Below are positions 47,866 to 56,583 of a DNA stretch of 64,000 bases, piece after piece. A model generated the notes under the pieces. The model was not told the DNA's origin, ran no database searches, and saw only the letters and a list, made by a program, of their open reading frames with translations. Position numbers and translations under genes: made by a program. Origin of the DNA: Paludibacterium yongneupense DSM 18731 (GTDB taxonomy: Bacteria > Pseudomonadota > Gammaproteobacteria > Burkholderiales > Chromobacteriaceae); assembly GCF_000422925.1 (NCBI RefSeq), contig NZ_KE383959.1:77196-141195 (forward strand), in the 5' to 3' direction. Position 1 is the stretch's first letter; each line of letters starts with the position of its first letter.

Positions 47866-48711
47866 ATGATCATTCATCCGCAGTTCGATCCGGTGGCCAT
47901 CCACCTCGGCCCGCTGGCCATCCATTGGTACGGGCTGATGTACCTGCTTGGCTTCTTGCTGTTCATCTGGCTTGGCAATCGCCGCATCCGCGCGCGACAG
48001 ACGTTCATGACCGGAAAAATGCTCGACGACCTGCTGATGTACGGCGTGTTCGGCGTGGTGCTTGGCGGGCGGCTCGGTTATGTCCTGTTCTACAAACCGG
48101 CCGAGTACCTTGCGCACCCGTTGTCGATTCTGCATGTCTGGGAAGGCGGCATGTCCTTCCATGGCGGCTTTCTGGGCGTACTGGTCGCGATGGCGCTATT
48201 CGCACGCAGGCATGGGCGCGGCTTTTTCGAACTCGCCGACTTCGTGGCGCCGCTGGTGCCGCTGGGTCTGGCCGCCGGGCGCATCGGCAACTTCATCAAC
48301 GGCGAGCTGTGGGGCCGGGTCACCCGCCCCGACGCGCCCTGGGCGATGCTGTTTCCGCAATCGCAGCTCGACGACCGCGCGTTCGCCCAAACGCATCCGC
48401 AGTGGCTGCCGACACTGCAACAGTATGGCGGCCTCGCACGCCACCCTTCCCAACTGTATGAATTCGCACTGGAGGGCATTGTCCTGTTCGCGCTATTGTG
48501 GTGGTATAGCTCGGGAAGACGGCAAAAAGGCGAAGTATCCGCCCTGTTCCTGGTCGGCTATGGCAGCGCCCGCTTCCTGGTCGAATTTACCCGCGAACCC
48601 GACAACTTTCTCGGCCTGCTGGCCTTCAACATGAGCATGGGACAATGGCTGAGCCTGCCCATGATCGTGATCGGTCTTGCCATGCTGTTCGTGCTGAAAA
48701 AACGGGCCTGA
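47866..48711 (+). CDS. lgt: Prolipoprotein diacylglyceryl transferase
   Basis: 281 aa inner-membrane enzyme adding diacylglycerol to lipobox cysteines. Signatures are [12 protein letters not shown] near the start, [13 protein letters not shown], and the Lgt motif [14 protein letters not shown]. Seven hydrophobic segments. A -10 box TATAAT is at 47819-47824 with no good -35. The ribosome-binding site is weak. Confidence 0.96.
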   Translation: MIIHPQFDPVAIHLGPLAIHWYGLMYLLGFLLFIWLGNRRIRARQTFMTGKMLDDLLMYGVFGVVLGGRLGYVLFYKPAEYLAHPLSILHVWEGGMSFHGGFLGVLVAMALFARRHGRGFFELADFVAPLVPLGLAAGRIGNFINGELWGRVTRPDAPWAMLFPQSQLDDRAFAQTHPQWLPTLQQYGGLARHPSQLYEFALEGIVLFALLWWYSSGRRQKGEVSALFLVGYGSARFLVEFTREPDNFLGLLAFNMSMGQWLSLPMIVIGLAMLFVLKKRA

Positions 48712-48743
48712 ACCGACGTCCGTCCTTTTGTGGAGGTTACGCC

Positions 48744-49325
48744 ATGCGCATTATCGTTCTCGACCCCGGTGTCGTCATCGACGATTCGACCATCATCGGT
48801 TTTGGTCTTGATCGCAGCGGACTCGCCGCAGGGGAACAGCAAAGCGCCACGCGCTTGTTCATGCGCTACGATGGCGATATCGATATCGACCGGCTGGCCG
48901 AAACAACGAGCGGCATCGAGCGGTCGGTATACGGTCCGGCGGAAACGCTCGATGCGCTGGCAGCGGCCTTGCCCGCCGCGATCCGCGCCCGGCTGCGCTT
49001 CGAAGCGGTCGAAGTCGGCGATACGGTGGCCCTGCCCGACGGCATGGCCACCGCACTGCCGGCCGACCGTGGCGATGAGCCGGCCATAGGCTGGCTGGTG
49101 GAAGGGCCGTGGCGCGCGCTGGCCATCAGCGGCGACGACGGTCAGTGCGCGGCGTTCTGGCACTGGGCGTCGAACGCCCCGTCGCTGACCGACGTGATCT
49201 GCCCGCAAATCACGCCTGACGCACTGGCCCTGCTGCCGCCCAATGCCCACATCTGGCTGCCGCCGAACTCCGCCGGCAGCTACCCGATCGCCGCCATAAA
49301 AGCAGGCATGACCCTCGAATTGTGA
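48744..49325 (+). CDS. Protein of unknown function, 193 aa
   Basis: I do not recognise this protein. It begins MRIIVLDPGVVIDDSTIIGF, is acidic, and ends WLPPNSAGSYPIAAIKAGMTLEL. No signal peptide or membrane span is seen. A strong ribosome-binding site (GGAGG, 8 nt before ATG) and core-like codon use support a real gene. It is 32 nt after lgt on the same strand, so probably co-transcribed. Confidence 0.72.
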   Translation: MRIIVLDPGVVIDDSTIIGFGLDRSGLAAGEQQSATRLFMRYDGDIDIDRLAETTSGIERSVYGPAETLDALAAALPAAIRARLRFEAVEVGDTVALPDGMATALPADRGDEPAIGWLVEGPWRALAISGDDGQCAAFWHWASNAPSLTDVICPQITPDALALLPPNAHIWLPPNSAGSYPIAAIKAGMTLEL

Positions 49326-49336
49326 ACATCCGTCCG

Positions 49337-49360
49337 CGCGGGCGGCGGCCGCCGCCCGCG
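49337..49360. terminator. Perfect 24-bp palindrome between convergent genes
   Basis: CGCGGGCGGCGG and its exact complement meet with no loop, in the 42-nt gap between two convergent stops. It forms a strong stem on both strands and probably works as a shared terminator, though without T runs. Confidence 0.55.
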
Positions 49361-49367
49361 TTCTGTC

Positions 49368-50870
49368 CTATGCCCGCTTGATATCGAGCGTGACCCCTAC
49401 GCTCTTCCACTGTCCGACTTCCTGCATGAAGGCGCTGGCGGTCAGCGGACTGCTGCGCATCCACGCCTGGTCGACGCTGAGGCAGAAACCCCTGGAATGC
49501 GCGCTCAGGTCGAATACCAGCGGCAGCGCCATATCGTTGCGACTGCGATAGAACAGCACCGCAAGGCGCAAGGCGATGATGGCCTGCCACAAAGGATGGT
49601 CGCTCGCGTAAGGCAGCATCTTGCTCATGTCGCCGCGATGCCCGAGCACGATAGTCGCCAGCGCCGTTTGCTCCCGCCGCGAAAAACCCGGCATATCGGC
49701 ATTTTGCAGGATATAGACCGAGTGCTTGTGATAGGCGGTGCGCGAAATGGTCAACCCGATCTCGTGCAACTTGGCTGCCCACAACAGGCGCTTGAGCCAG
49801 TCGGGATCGATCGCATCGCCCGCCACCATCCGATACAGGCGTTCGGATAAAACCATGACCCGATCCGACTGAGCGATATCGACATGGTAGCGGCGCCGAA
49901 ACTGCGCCACCGTGGTCTCGCGCATGTCGTGTTCGCGCTGGCGCCCCATCAGATCGTACAGCACGCCGTCGCGCAAGGCGCCTTCCGCCACCGCCATCCG
50001 CTCGATGCCAAGCTCTTCGAAGATTGCGATCATGATCGCCAGGCCGCCCGGCAACACCGGGGCGCGATCCGACTTCAAGCCGTTTAGATCGAGGTTGCGT
50101 ATCCACTCGCGCCGGATCATTTCCTGACGCAAGCGCTCCATCCCGGCGAGCGTGATGTCCGAATTGCTGTAGTCGTTGAGCTCGAGAATGTCGCGCAAGG
50201 AACGCGCCGTGCCCGACGTCCCGATCGCGTGCTGCCATTGCCCCGCATTAAATTCGTGAGCGATGCGCTGCACTTCGTTGCGCGCGGCGAGAACCGCATC
50301 GCGGAAGCTGCTCTTGAGCAGGCGGCCATCAGGAAAGAAACGCAAGGTATAACTGACGCAGCCGAGCGGGAGGCTCTCGGTGGAAATCGGCTTCAGATGG
50401 CTGCCGACAATAAACTCGGTGGAGCCGCCGCCGATATCGACCACCAGCCGCCGTTCGCGCGTCGCCGGCAGCGAATGCGCGGCGCCGAGATAAATCAGCC
50501 GGGCCTCTTCACGGCCAGCGATGATTTCAATGGGAAACCCCAGCAGCTGTTCCGCACGTTCGATGAAATCGGGCGCATTTTTCGCGACGCGCAGCGTATT
50601 GGTGCCGACCACGCGCACCTGCGAGGGGTCGAGGCCGCGCAGCCGCTCGCCGAAACGCGCCAGGCAGGATAGCGCACGCACCTGGGTGTCGTTATCCAGC
50701 GTCTTGTCGGCCCCCAGCCCGGCGCCCAGGCGCACGGTTTCCTTGAGGGCATCCAGGGAATAGAGCTGGTCGTCGACTACACGCGACACTTGCAAGCGAA
50801 AGCTGTTTGAACCGAGGTCGACTGTAGCCAGAATCTCGGGCGTGGTGGGGGGTACGTTCGTCAAGTTCAC
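49368..50870 (-). CDS. ppx: Exopolyphosphatase (Ppx/GppA family)
   Basis: 500 aa. ASKHA-fold signatures: ATVDLGSNSFRLQVSR at the N-terminus, LRVAKNAPDFIERAEQLLG, GREEARLIYLGAAHS and VVDIGGGSTEFIVG. It releases phosphate from polyphosphate or, in GppA forms, from pppGpp. The C-terminal HD-like helical domain is present. The start is a GTG at 50870 or a TTG two codons later; the AAGGGG site fits the TTG better. Downstream of phoU, suggesting phosphate control. Confidence 0.92.
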   Translation of the reverse strand: MNLTNVPPTTPEILATVDLGSNSFRLQVSRVVDDQLYSLDALKETVRLGAGLGADKTLDNDTQVRALSCLARFGERLRGLDPSQVRVVGTNTLRVAKNAPDFIERAEQLLGFPIEIIAGREEARLIYLGAAHSLPATRERRLVVDIGGGSTEFIVGSHLKPISTESLPLGCVSYTLRFFPDGRLLKSSFRDAVLAARNEVQRIAHEFNAGQWQHAIGTSGTARSLRDILELNDYSNSDITLAGMERLRQEMIRREWIRNLDLNGLKSDRAPVLPGGLAIMIAIFEELGIERMAVAEGALRDGVLYDLMGRQREHDMRETTVAQFRRRYHVDIAQSDRVMVLSERLYRMVAGDAIDPDWLKRLLWAAKLHEIGLTISRTAYHKHSVYILQNADMPGFSRREQTALATIVLGHRGDMSKMLPYASDHPLWQAIIALRLAVLFYRSRNDMALPLVFDLSAHSRGFCLSVDQAWMRSSPLTASAFMQEVGQWKSVGVTLDIKRA

Positions 50871-51040
50871 CCCTTCTGGGTCTGAGTTCGAATATGGCGC
50901 ACTGGCGCAAAAAAAACGGTAGAACCCGGTCGCGCAAACGACAGGTTGTACCGTTTTCCCAGGGTATCACCGCGACGCGACCGTGGCGGACATGTTACCG
51001 CCAATGCAGGGTGACGTCACCTGCGCACGCAGCGTGCGCC

Positions 51041-51742
51041 CTACCCGTTGATCGTCGCGTTCAGATCGTCGATCGTGGTATGGCGGATATCCTTGCCCTT
51101 GACCAGATAGACCACATACTCGGAAATATTCTTCGCGTGGTCGCCAATGCGCTCGATCGCCTTGGCGATGAACAGCGTATCGATCGACATGCTGATCGTC
51201 CGCGGATCTTCCATCATGAAGGTGATCAGGTGGCGGATCTCGGCGGCGAAATCGTCGTCGAGACGGCGGTCTTCCTCGGCCAGTTCGAGCGCGGCGTGGG
51301 CATCCAGCCGGGCAAAGGCATCGAGCGCGCGGCGCAGCATCGCGATCGCGACTTCAGCCATCTTGCGCACTTCGCGAAAGCGCGGCATCTGATAGCGCTC
51401 GTTTTCGTGAATGGCTTTGCCCATACGCGCGATTTTCTGCGCTTCGTCGCCGATGCGTTCCAGATCGGTGATCGTCTTGACCACCGATATCACCATGCGC
51501 AAATCGCCGGCAGCCGGCTGGCGGCGTGCGATGATATGCTGGCAGTTCTCGTCGATCGAGACTTCAAGCGCATTGACCAACGCGTCTTCGGCAATCACCC
51601 GATCGAGCTTTTCGATATCCCCCGTCATCAGCGCATCGATGGCAGAGAGGATTTGCTGTTCGACCATGCCGCCCATCTGCAAAACGCGGGTACGCGTGTT
51701 TTCCAGCTCCAAGTCGAACTGCTTCGATATATGTTCAGCCAT
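51041..51742 (-). CDS. phoU: Phosphate-signalling protein PhoU
   Basis: 233 aa, two three-helix repeats. The start HISKQFDLELENTRTRVLQMGG and the repeats VISVVKTITDLERIGDEAQK and DTLFIAKAIERIGDHAKNIS carry the metal-binding E-x3-D pattern. PhoU links PstSCAB to PhoR and limits phosphate uptake. Here no pst or phoBR genes adjoin; ppx follows after 170 nt. A Pho-box-like site lies upstream. Confidence 0.96.
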   Translation of the reverse strand: MAEHISKQFDLELENTRTRVLQMGGMVEQQILSAIDALMTGDIEKLDRVIAEDALVNALEVSIDENCQHIIARRQPAAGDLRMVISVVKTITDLERIGDEAQKIARMGKAIHENERYQMPRFREVRKMAEVAIAMLRRALDAFARLDAHAALELAEEDRRLDDDFAAEIRHLITFMMEDPRTISMSIDTLFIAKAIERIGDHAKNISEYVVYLVKGKDIRHTTIDDLNATING

Positions 51743-51791
51743 TCAAGCCTCGGCAAAAATGAAAGCAAAAAGTAGAGCTTAATCCAGCTGC

Positions 51792-51809
51792 ATGACACGC
51801 AAATGACAG
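51792..51809 (-). promoter_or_regulatory. Pho-box-like site upstream of phoU
   Basis: Minus strand CTGTCAT-TTGC-GTGTCAT: two near-identical 7-mers separated by 4 nt, the layout of a PhoB box (CTGTCAT-N4-CTGTCAY). A -10-like TAAGCT follows after 10 nt, where PhoB-dependent promoters place it, 50 nt before the phoU ATG. Suggests phosphate-starvation induction of phoU and perhaps ppx. Confidence 0.6.
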
Positions 51810-51819
51810 CGCGGGGCGT

Positions 51820-52479
51820 TCAGCGTATTTCTTCTATGCCGTTCTGACGCGCGAGCAGCAGCACATCGGCCCGGCGGCGGGCAAACAGGCCATTGGTGAC
51901 CACGCCGGCGATCTGGTTCAGGATGCCTTCCATTTCCACCGGCTTCGAGATTTTCATCCCGTGCACGTCGAGAATGATGTTGCCGTTGTCGGTTATGAAG
52001 CCATCGCGCAGTTCGGGGTGGCCGCCGAGCTTGACCAGTTCGCGCGCCACGAAACTGCGCGCCATCGGGACGACTTCGACCGGCAGCGGGAAGCTGCCGA
52101 GCACATCGACGTATTTGCTTTCATCGGCGATGCAGATGAACTGGTCGGACGCCGTTCCGAGGATCTTCTCGCGCGTCAGCGCGCCGCCGCCGCCCTTGAT
52201 CATGTGCAGATAATGGTTGATCTCGTCGGCGCCATCAATATAGACGGGTACGCCATCGACCGCATTCAGATCGTACACAGGAATATGGTGTGCCTTCAGC
52301 CTGTCGGCGCTGGCCTGGGAGCTGGCGACTGCGCCCTTCAACCGGCCCTTGATGGTTGCCAGTTCTTCGATGAACAGATTGACGGTGCTACCCGATCCGA
52401 CGCCGACGATACAATCATCGGGAATGAACGCCAGCGCCTTGCGGGCGGCCTCCAGCTTGAGTTGATTCTGGGTAAGCAT
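51820..52479 (-). CDS. rpiA: Ribose-5-phosphate isomerase A
   Basis: 219 aa from [16 protein letters not shown]. Signatures are [24 protein letters not shown] and [15 protein letters not shown]. It interconverts ribose-5-phosphate and ribulose-5-phosphate in the pentose phosphate pathway. The ATG at 52479 has GGAGAA 5 nt upstream; an earlier ATG (52491) lies before that site. The Pho-box-like site sits just after its stop. Confidence 0.95.
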   Translation of the reverse strand: MLTQNQLKLEAARKALAFIPDDCIVGVGSGSTVNLFIEELATIKGRLKGAVASSQASADRLKAHHIPVYDLNAVDGVPVYIDGADEINHYLHMIKGGGGALTREKILGTASDQFICIADESKYVDVLGSFPLPVEVVPMARSFVARELVKLGGHPELRDGFITDNGNIILDVHGMKISKPVEMEGILNQIAGVVTNGLFARRRADVLLLARQNGIEEIR

Positions 52480-52539
52480 ACGGTTCTCCATGAAGTCTCG
52501 TGACCCGGCCCTGCACGGGCCGCTGATTTGAGTCGATTA

Positions 52540-53052
52540 TCACATATTGGCGGGGCCTTGGGGCGCCCCTGCGGAGCGTTCCAGCAGGCAGACCGCCTGG
52601 GCCTCGATGGCCTCGCCGCGCCCGAGATAACCGAGTTTCTCGTTGGTTTTCCCCTTGACGTTGACGGCACCGGACTCGAGCCCCAGATCGGCGGCGATCG
52701 TGGCGCACATCGCATCGATATACCCGGCCAGGCGCGGCGCCTGCGCTATGACAGTAGCATCTACATTGACAATCTGCCAACCTGCGGCAGCGACGCGCGC
52801 TTGCGCCGCGCGCAGCAGCACGCGGCTGTCCGCGCCGCGGAAGCGGGGGTCGGTGTCGGGAAAATGACGGCCGATATCGCCGAGTGCCGCCGCGCCGAGA
52901 ATGGCGTCGGTAATCGCGTGCAACAGTGCGTCCGCATCGGAGTGACCGAGCAGCCCGAACCCGTGCTCGATGCGCACTCCCCCCAGAATCAACGCACGTC
53001 CTTCCACCAGGCGGTGGACGTCGTAACCTTGCCCGATACGAAACAGGCTCAT
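52540..53052 (-). CDS. ispF: 2-C-methyl-D-erythritol 2,4-cyclodiphosphate synthase
   Basis: 170 aa. Zinc ligands D8, H10 (GQGYDVHRL) and H42 ([18 protein letters not shown]), then [14 protein letters not shown]. It is the fifth step of the non-mevalonate isoprenoid route. ATG 53052 overlaps the ispD stop as ATGA, indicating translational coupling. Confidence 0.96.
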   Translation of the reverse strand: MSLFRIGQGYDVHRLVEGRALILGGVRIEHGFGLLGHSDADALLHAITDAILGAAALGDIGRHFPDTDPRFRGADSRVLLRAAQARVAAAGWQIVNVDATVIAQAPRLAGYIDAMCATIAADLGLESGAVNVKGKTNEKLGYLGRGEAIEAQAVCLLERSAGAPQGPANM

Positions 53053-53732
53053 TCTTTCCTCGCTGCCAGTATCGCGCGCGCCAGCGTCAGATCGCGCGGC
53101 CAGGTGATTTTGAAATTGCTGGCATCGCCTTCGACCAGCCTCGGCTTGTAGCCGAGCTTTTCGATGGCGGACGCCTCGTCGGTGATCGTATCGAAATCGA
53201 CATCGCTCAAGGCCCGCGACAGCAGGCCCGCACGGAACATCTGCGGCGTCTGCGCAAGCCACAGGCCGCTGCGAGGCAAGGTCGAGGCGACGCGTCCGTC
53301 ACGGTCGGCACGCTTGACGGTGTCCGGCACCGGCAATGCCAGCAGGCCGCCGACCGGGTCGTCGGCCAGTTCGGCCAGCAGCCGCTCGACCATGCCGACA
53401 GTCAGGCAACAGCGCGCCGCATCGTGCACCAGCACCCAATCGTCGGCGGCGGCATCCAGCGCCGCCAGGCCGTTGCTGACGCTCTCGGCACGGGTAGGTC
53501 CGCCGATGCGTTGCACACTGAGCCGTGGCAGGTCCCATTCGTAATCGTCGAACCATTCGTCCTGTGCCGAGATGACCAGCACGACCTTGTCGATGCATTC
53601 CAGCGCGCACAAGCTGGCCAGGGTATGCCACATCAACGGCCGTCCGGCCAGTTGCAGGTATTGCTTGGGGCAGGCAGCACCGAAACGCGAGCCGGAACCC
53701 GCCGCCGGCACGATGGCGTAGCGGCGGCTCAT
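53049..53732 (-). CDS. ispD: 2-C-methyl-D-erythritol 4-phosphate cytidylyltransferase
   Basis: 227 aa. Nucleotide-binding loop [18 protein letters not shown], then VLVHDAARC and [12 protein letters not shown]. Third step of the MEP pathway. Both ends overlap neighbours as ATGA (dnaQ before, ispF after). The adjacent HDAARCC has a CC where many have RP, a mild variation. Confidence 0.96.
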   Translation of the reverse strand: MSRRYAIVPAAGSGSRFGAACPKQYLQLAGRPLMWHTLASLCALECIDKVVLVISAQDEWFDDYEWDLPRLSVQRIGGPTRAESVSNGLAALDAAADDWVLVHDAARCCLTVGMVERLLAELADDPVGGLLALPVPDTVKRADRDGRVASTLPRSGLWLAQTPQMFRAGLLSRALSDVDFDTITDEASAIEKLGYKPRLVEGDASNFKITWPRDLTLARAILAARKE

Positions 53733-54454
53733 GCCTCGCCCTCCGCCGCAGTCTGCTGGAGGGAGCGCCACAGGCAGGTCCCTTTTACCGCGCGATCGAG
53801 CTCGTCGAGATAGGAGGCATGCGCGCTTTCTTCCTGCTCCGTGGCCGCCAGCACCCGCAGCGGCTTGCGTTCGAAATGCAGACCATCTGCCCCCAGCGGG
53901 GTGTTCTCGTCGAGGTCGATGTCCATGACCAGGCTTTCCTGGCCCCGGGTCATCGACAAATAGACTTCGGCCAACAGCTCGCAGTCGATCAGCGCCCCGT
54001 GCACGGTCCGGTTGCTGCGGTCGATGTCGAAGCGGTCGCACAAGGCATCCAGGCTGTTGCGCTTGCCCGGAAATTGATCGCGCGCCATCGGTAAGGTGTC
54101 GATGACGCCTCCGCATAACGTGGCGACCGTCTCGCCGCCCGCACGCGCGAATTCGGCGTTAAGAAACCCGACGTCGAACGGGGCGTTGTGAATGATCAGT
54201 TCGGCATCGCGCAAGAAATCGACCACCTCGTGCGCGACGGCGGAAAAGCGCGGCTTGTCGGCGAGAAAGTCGAGCGAAATGCCATGCACCCGCTCGGCAT
54301 CGGGGTCGATCGCCCGGTCGGGATGGAAATAAAGGTGGAGATGGCGTCCGGTCAGCTTGCGGTTGACCATTTCCAATCCGGCGAATTCGATGATGCGATG
54401 CCCTTGCGCCGCGTCGAGACCGGTCGTTTCGGTATCGAGAATGATTTGTCTCAT
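53729..54454 (-). CDS. dnaQ: DNA polymerase III epsilon subunit (3-prime to 5-prime proofreading exonuclease)
   Basis: 241 aa, DEDDh exonuclease. Motif I is LDTETTGL (D7, E9), motif II IIHNAPFDVGFLNAEF, and motif III HGALIDCELLAEVYL. The C-terminal tail (residues about 180-241) would bind the polymerase alpha subunit. It lies 19 nt after rnhA and overlaps ispD; the rnhA-dnaQ adjacency is conserved, although E. coli transcribes them divergently. Confidence 0.96.
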   Translation of the reverse strand: MRQIILDTETTGLDAAQGHRIIEFAGLEMVNRKLTGRHLHLYFHPDRAIDPDAERVHGISLDFLADKPRFSAVAHEVVDFLRDAELIIHNAPFDVGFLNAEFARAGGETVATLCGGVIDTLPMARDQFPGKRNSLDALCDRFDIDRSNRTVHGALIDCELLAEVYLSMTRGQESLVMDIDLDENTPLGADGLHFERKPLRVLAATEQEESAHASYLDELDRAVKGTCLWRSLQQTAAEGEA

Positions 54455-54473
54455 GGCTTCTACAGTCGCACTC

Positions 54474-54911
54474 TTACATTACGGAATCGACGCCGCGGTT
54501 GGCCAGGCCGTCGGCGCGTTCGTTGAACTCATGGCCGGAATGGCCCTTGACCCAGCGCCACTCGACCTGATGGCGCCCGGCGCTCTCGTCCAGCCGGCGC
54601 CACAGATCGGCGTTCTTGACCGGTTCCTTGGCCGCGGTCAGCCAACCGCGCTTCTTCCAGTTGTGTATCCACTCGGTGATGCCGTTCTTGACGTACTGCG
54701 AATCGGTATAGACCACAACCTGGCACGGGCGCACCAGCGCATCCAGCCCTTCTATCACCGCCAGCAGTTCCATGCGGTTGTTGGTCGTCGTCCGCTCGCC
54801 GCCGAACATTTCCTTCTCGCTGCCGTTGCAACGCAATAGCGCGCCCCAGCCGCCCGGCCCGGGATTACCCTTGCACGCGCCATCGGTGTACATCTCTACC
54901 ACTTGTGTCAT
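54474..54911 (-). CDS. rnhA: Ribonuclease HI
   Basis: 145 aa from [20 protein letters not shown]. Catalytic acids D9 (TDGA), E (NNRMELLAV), D ([11 protein letters not shown]) and D in ERADGLA. It removes RNA from RNA-DNA hybrids. ATG 54911 overlaps the methyltransferase stop as ATGA. Same-strand order methyltransferase-rnhA-dnaQ allows one transcript. Confidence 0.96.
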   Translation of the reverse strand: MTQVVEMYTDGACKGNPGPGGWGALLRCNGSEKEMFGGERTTTNNRMELLAVIEGLDALVRPCQVVVYTDSQYVKNGITEWIHNWKKRGWLTAAKEPVKNADLWRRLDESAGRHQVEWRWVKGHSGHEFNERADGLANRGVDSVM

Positions 54912-55645
54912 GTCGTCTCGTCTGTATGTTGCCGGGAAACCGGCTGATGATCGCTTCCGCCGGCCACGACCAGGCCGGAGGCGGCCTGCTGTTTCCAGTT
55001 CGGAGTAATCAGGCGCATGGAGCGCTGCCGCTTGATGGCCTCGATGCCGTAAACGCCGGCAGCCAGCGGCCACCAGCGGTCGCCGGCCGCTTCCATGAAG
55101 CGGAAGCTGTCGAGCCAATCGCTGCGATTGAAAGGGGGGGCATAGCCCATGAAAGCGCCGCCGCTCGGTTCGAGACCGAGCAGGGCGAACCAGTCCTTGA
55201 TCCGCACCAGGGACAGAAAATTACCGTTCCACGGCTCGGGAAAACGCCCCTGCAAGGCACGGCGCGCGCCCCACAGCGACACGGGATTGAAGCCGGTCAA
55301 CACCAGCCTCCCCTCGGGCATCAGCACGCGCTCGGCCTCACGCAGGACCTGGTGCGGATGCTCGCAGAAATCCAGCACATGCGGCATCACCAGCAAATCC
55401 AGGCTACGGGTGGCAAACGGCAGCAGTTCGCCGTCGCACACCACGTCGGCCGGCTTGCTCGCGGCGGTCCGGCATTGCCACGGAATACGGTTTTCCCGCA
55501 AAAAATCCACTTGTGGCAAACCGATCTGTAGGGCATGGTAACCGAACGCATCCGCCACCGCACCGTCGAAAAACGCGAGTTCGCGCGCGAGCAGATACTG
55601 GCCTAACTCACTGGCGGTGAGCCATTGGGAAAACGCGTCCATCAA
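54908..55645 (-). CDS. YafS-like class I SAM-dependent methyltransferase
   Basis: 245 aa. Motifs: [12 protein letters not shown] (SAM region), [38 protein letters not shown] and [13 protein letters not shown]. The gene order gloB-(this gene)-rnhA-dnaQ equals E. coli gloB-yafS-rnhA-dnaQ, so it is the yafS counterpart. Substrate unknown. The start is either of two adjacent ATGs. Only 21 nt separate it from the divergent gloB start, a very compact double promoter. Confidence 0.88.
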   Translation of the reverse strand: MMDAFSQWLTASELGQYLLARELAFFDGAVADAFGYHALQIGLPQVDFLRENRIPWQCRTAASKPADVVCDGELLPFATRSLDLLVMPHVLDFCEHPHQVLREAERVLMPEGRLVLTGFNPVSLWGARRALQGRFPEPWNGNFLSLVRIKDWFALLGLEPSGGAFMGYAPPFNRSDWLDSFRFMEAAGDRWWPLAAGVYGIEAIKRQRSMRLITPNWKQQAASGLVVAGGSDHQPVSRQHTDETT

Positions 55646-55666
55646 CGCCCCCGAGTCCTATACATC

Positions 55667-56431
55667 ATGCTGACTATCACTCCTTTACCCGCATTCAACG
55701 ACAATTATATCTGGGTTTTACACAGCGAATCGCACGCCGTAGCGGTCGACCCCGGCGCTGCCGCCCCGCTGACGGAATTTTTGACTCGGCAGGGCCTCAC
55801 GCTCGACGCCCTGTTACTGACCCACCATCACGACGATCACACCGGCGGGGTCGCTGCCCTGCGGCGCGACACGCCGTCGCTGACCGTTTACGGCCCGCCC
55901 GCCATCGCCACGCACGGGGTCGCCGAAGGCGACCGCATCGAGGTGCTCGGCCGCGAATTCCGTGTTCTCGCGCTGCCCGGACACACCCTGGACCATATCG
56001 CCTATCTGGGCGCTGGCGATCTGTTCTGCGGCGACACCCTGTTCGGCGCCGGTTGCGGACGCGTGTTCGAAGGAACGCCGGAGCAGATGCATGACTCGCT
56101 GCAGCGATTGACCACGCTGCCGCCGGAGACCCGGATCTACCCCGCGCATGAGTATACTCTGTCCAATCTTGCTTTCGCCCGCGCGATAGAGCCCGGCAAC
56201 GACGCGCTGCAGGACAGGATAGTCGCAGACCGCGCCAGCCGTGGCGCTGGACGTCCGACCTTGCCATCGACCCTGGCCCTGGAAATGGCCACCAATCCGT
56301 TTTTGCGCGTCGACAGCGAAAATGTTCGTAGAAGCGCAGAAAATCATTACGGTTCGCACTTGCCGCTTCCCGTGGATATTTTCAGGACGCTTCGGCAATG
56401 GAAAAACGTTTTCCAGGCCGATTCAGTCTGA
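55667..56431 (+). CDS. gloB: Hydroxyacylglutathione hydrolase (glyoxalase II)
   Basis: 254 aa. Metallo-beta-lactamase motif THHHDDHTGG, metal residues in LPGHTLDHI and FCGDTLFGAGCGR, then YPAHEYTLSNL. It hydrolyses S-lactoylglutathione to lactate. ATG 55667 gives the family start MLTITPLPAFNDNYIWVL; the upstream in-frame ATG at 55625 does not. Confidence 0.96.
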   Translation: MLTITPLPAFNDNYIWVLHSESHAVAVDPGAAAPLTEFLTRQGLTLDALLLTHHHDDHTGGVAALRRDTPSLTVYGPPAIATHGVAEGDRIEVLGREFRVLALPGHTLDHIAYLGAGDLFCGDTLFGAGCGRVFEGTPEQMHDSLQRLTTLPPETRIYPAHEYTLSNLAFARAIEPGNDALQDRIVADRASRGAGRPTLPSTLALEMATNPFLRVDSENVRRSAENHYGSHLPLPVDIFRTLRQWKNVFQADSV

Positions 56432-56524
56432 ATCAATCTCTGAATGCCACTAAAAAAAAGCGCGCCAGCGGGGGGCTGGGCAGCTTTTTCCGGCAAAGCA
56501 TCTGAAATTGTTTGTTTTTTTGGG

Positions 56525-56553
56525 TTGACACCTTGTTATAGGATGATTAGCAT
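56525..56553 (+). promoter_or_regulatory. Promoter of mltD
   Basis: TTGACA, 17 nt, TAGCAT, about 30 nt before the mltD ATG. The -35 box is perfect and the -10 matches four of six. The 150-nt intergenic region holds no other feature. Confidence 0.65.
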
Positions 56554-56583
56554 CGGCCAAAATCAGAATACCGGGCCCGCCAG

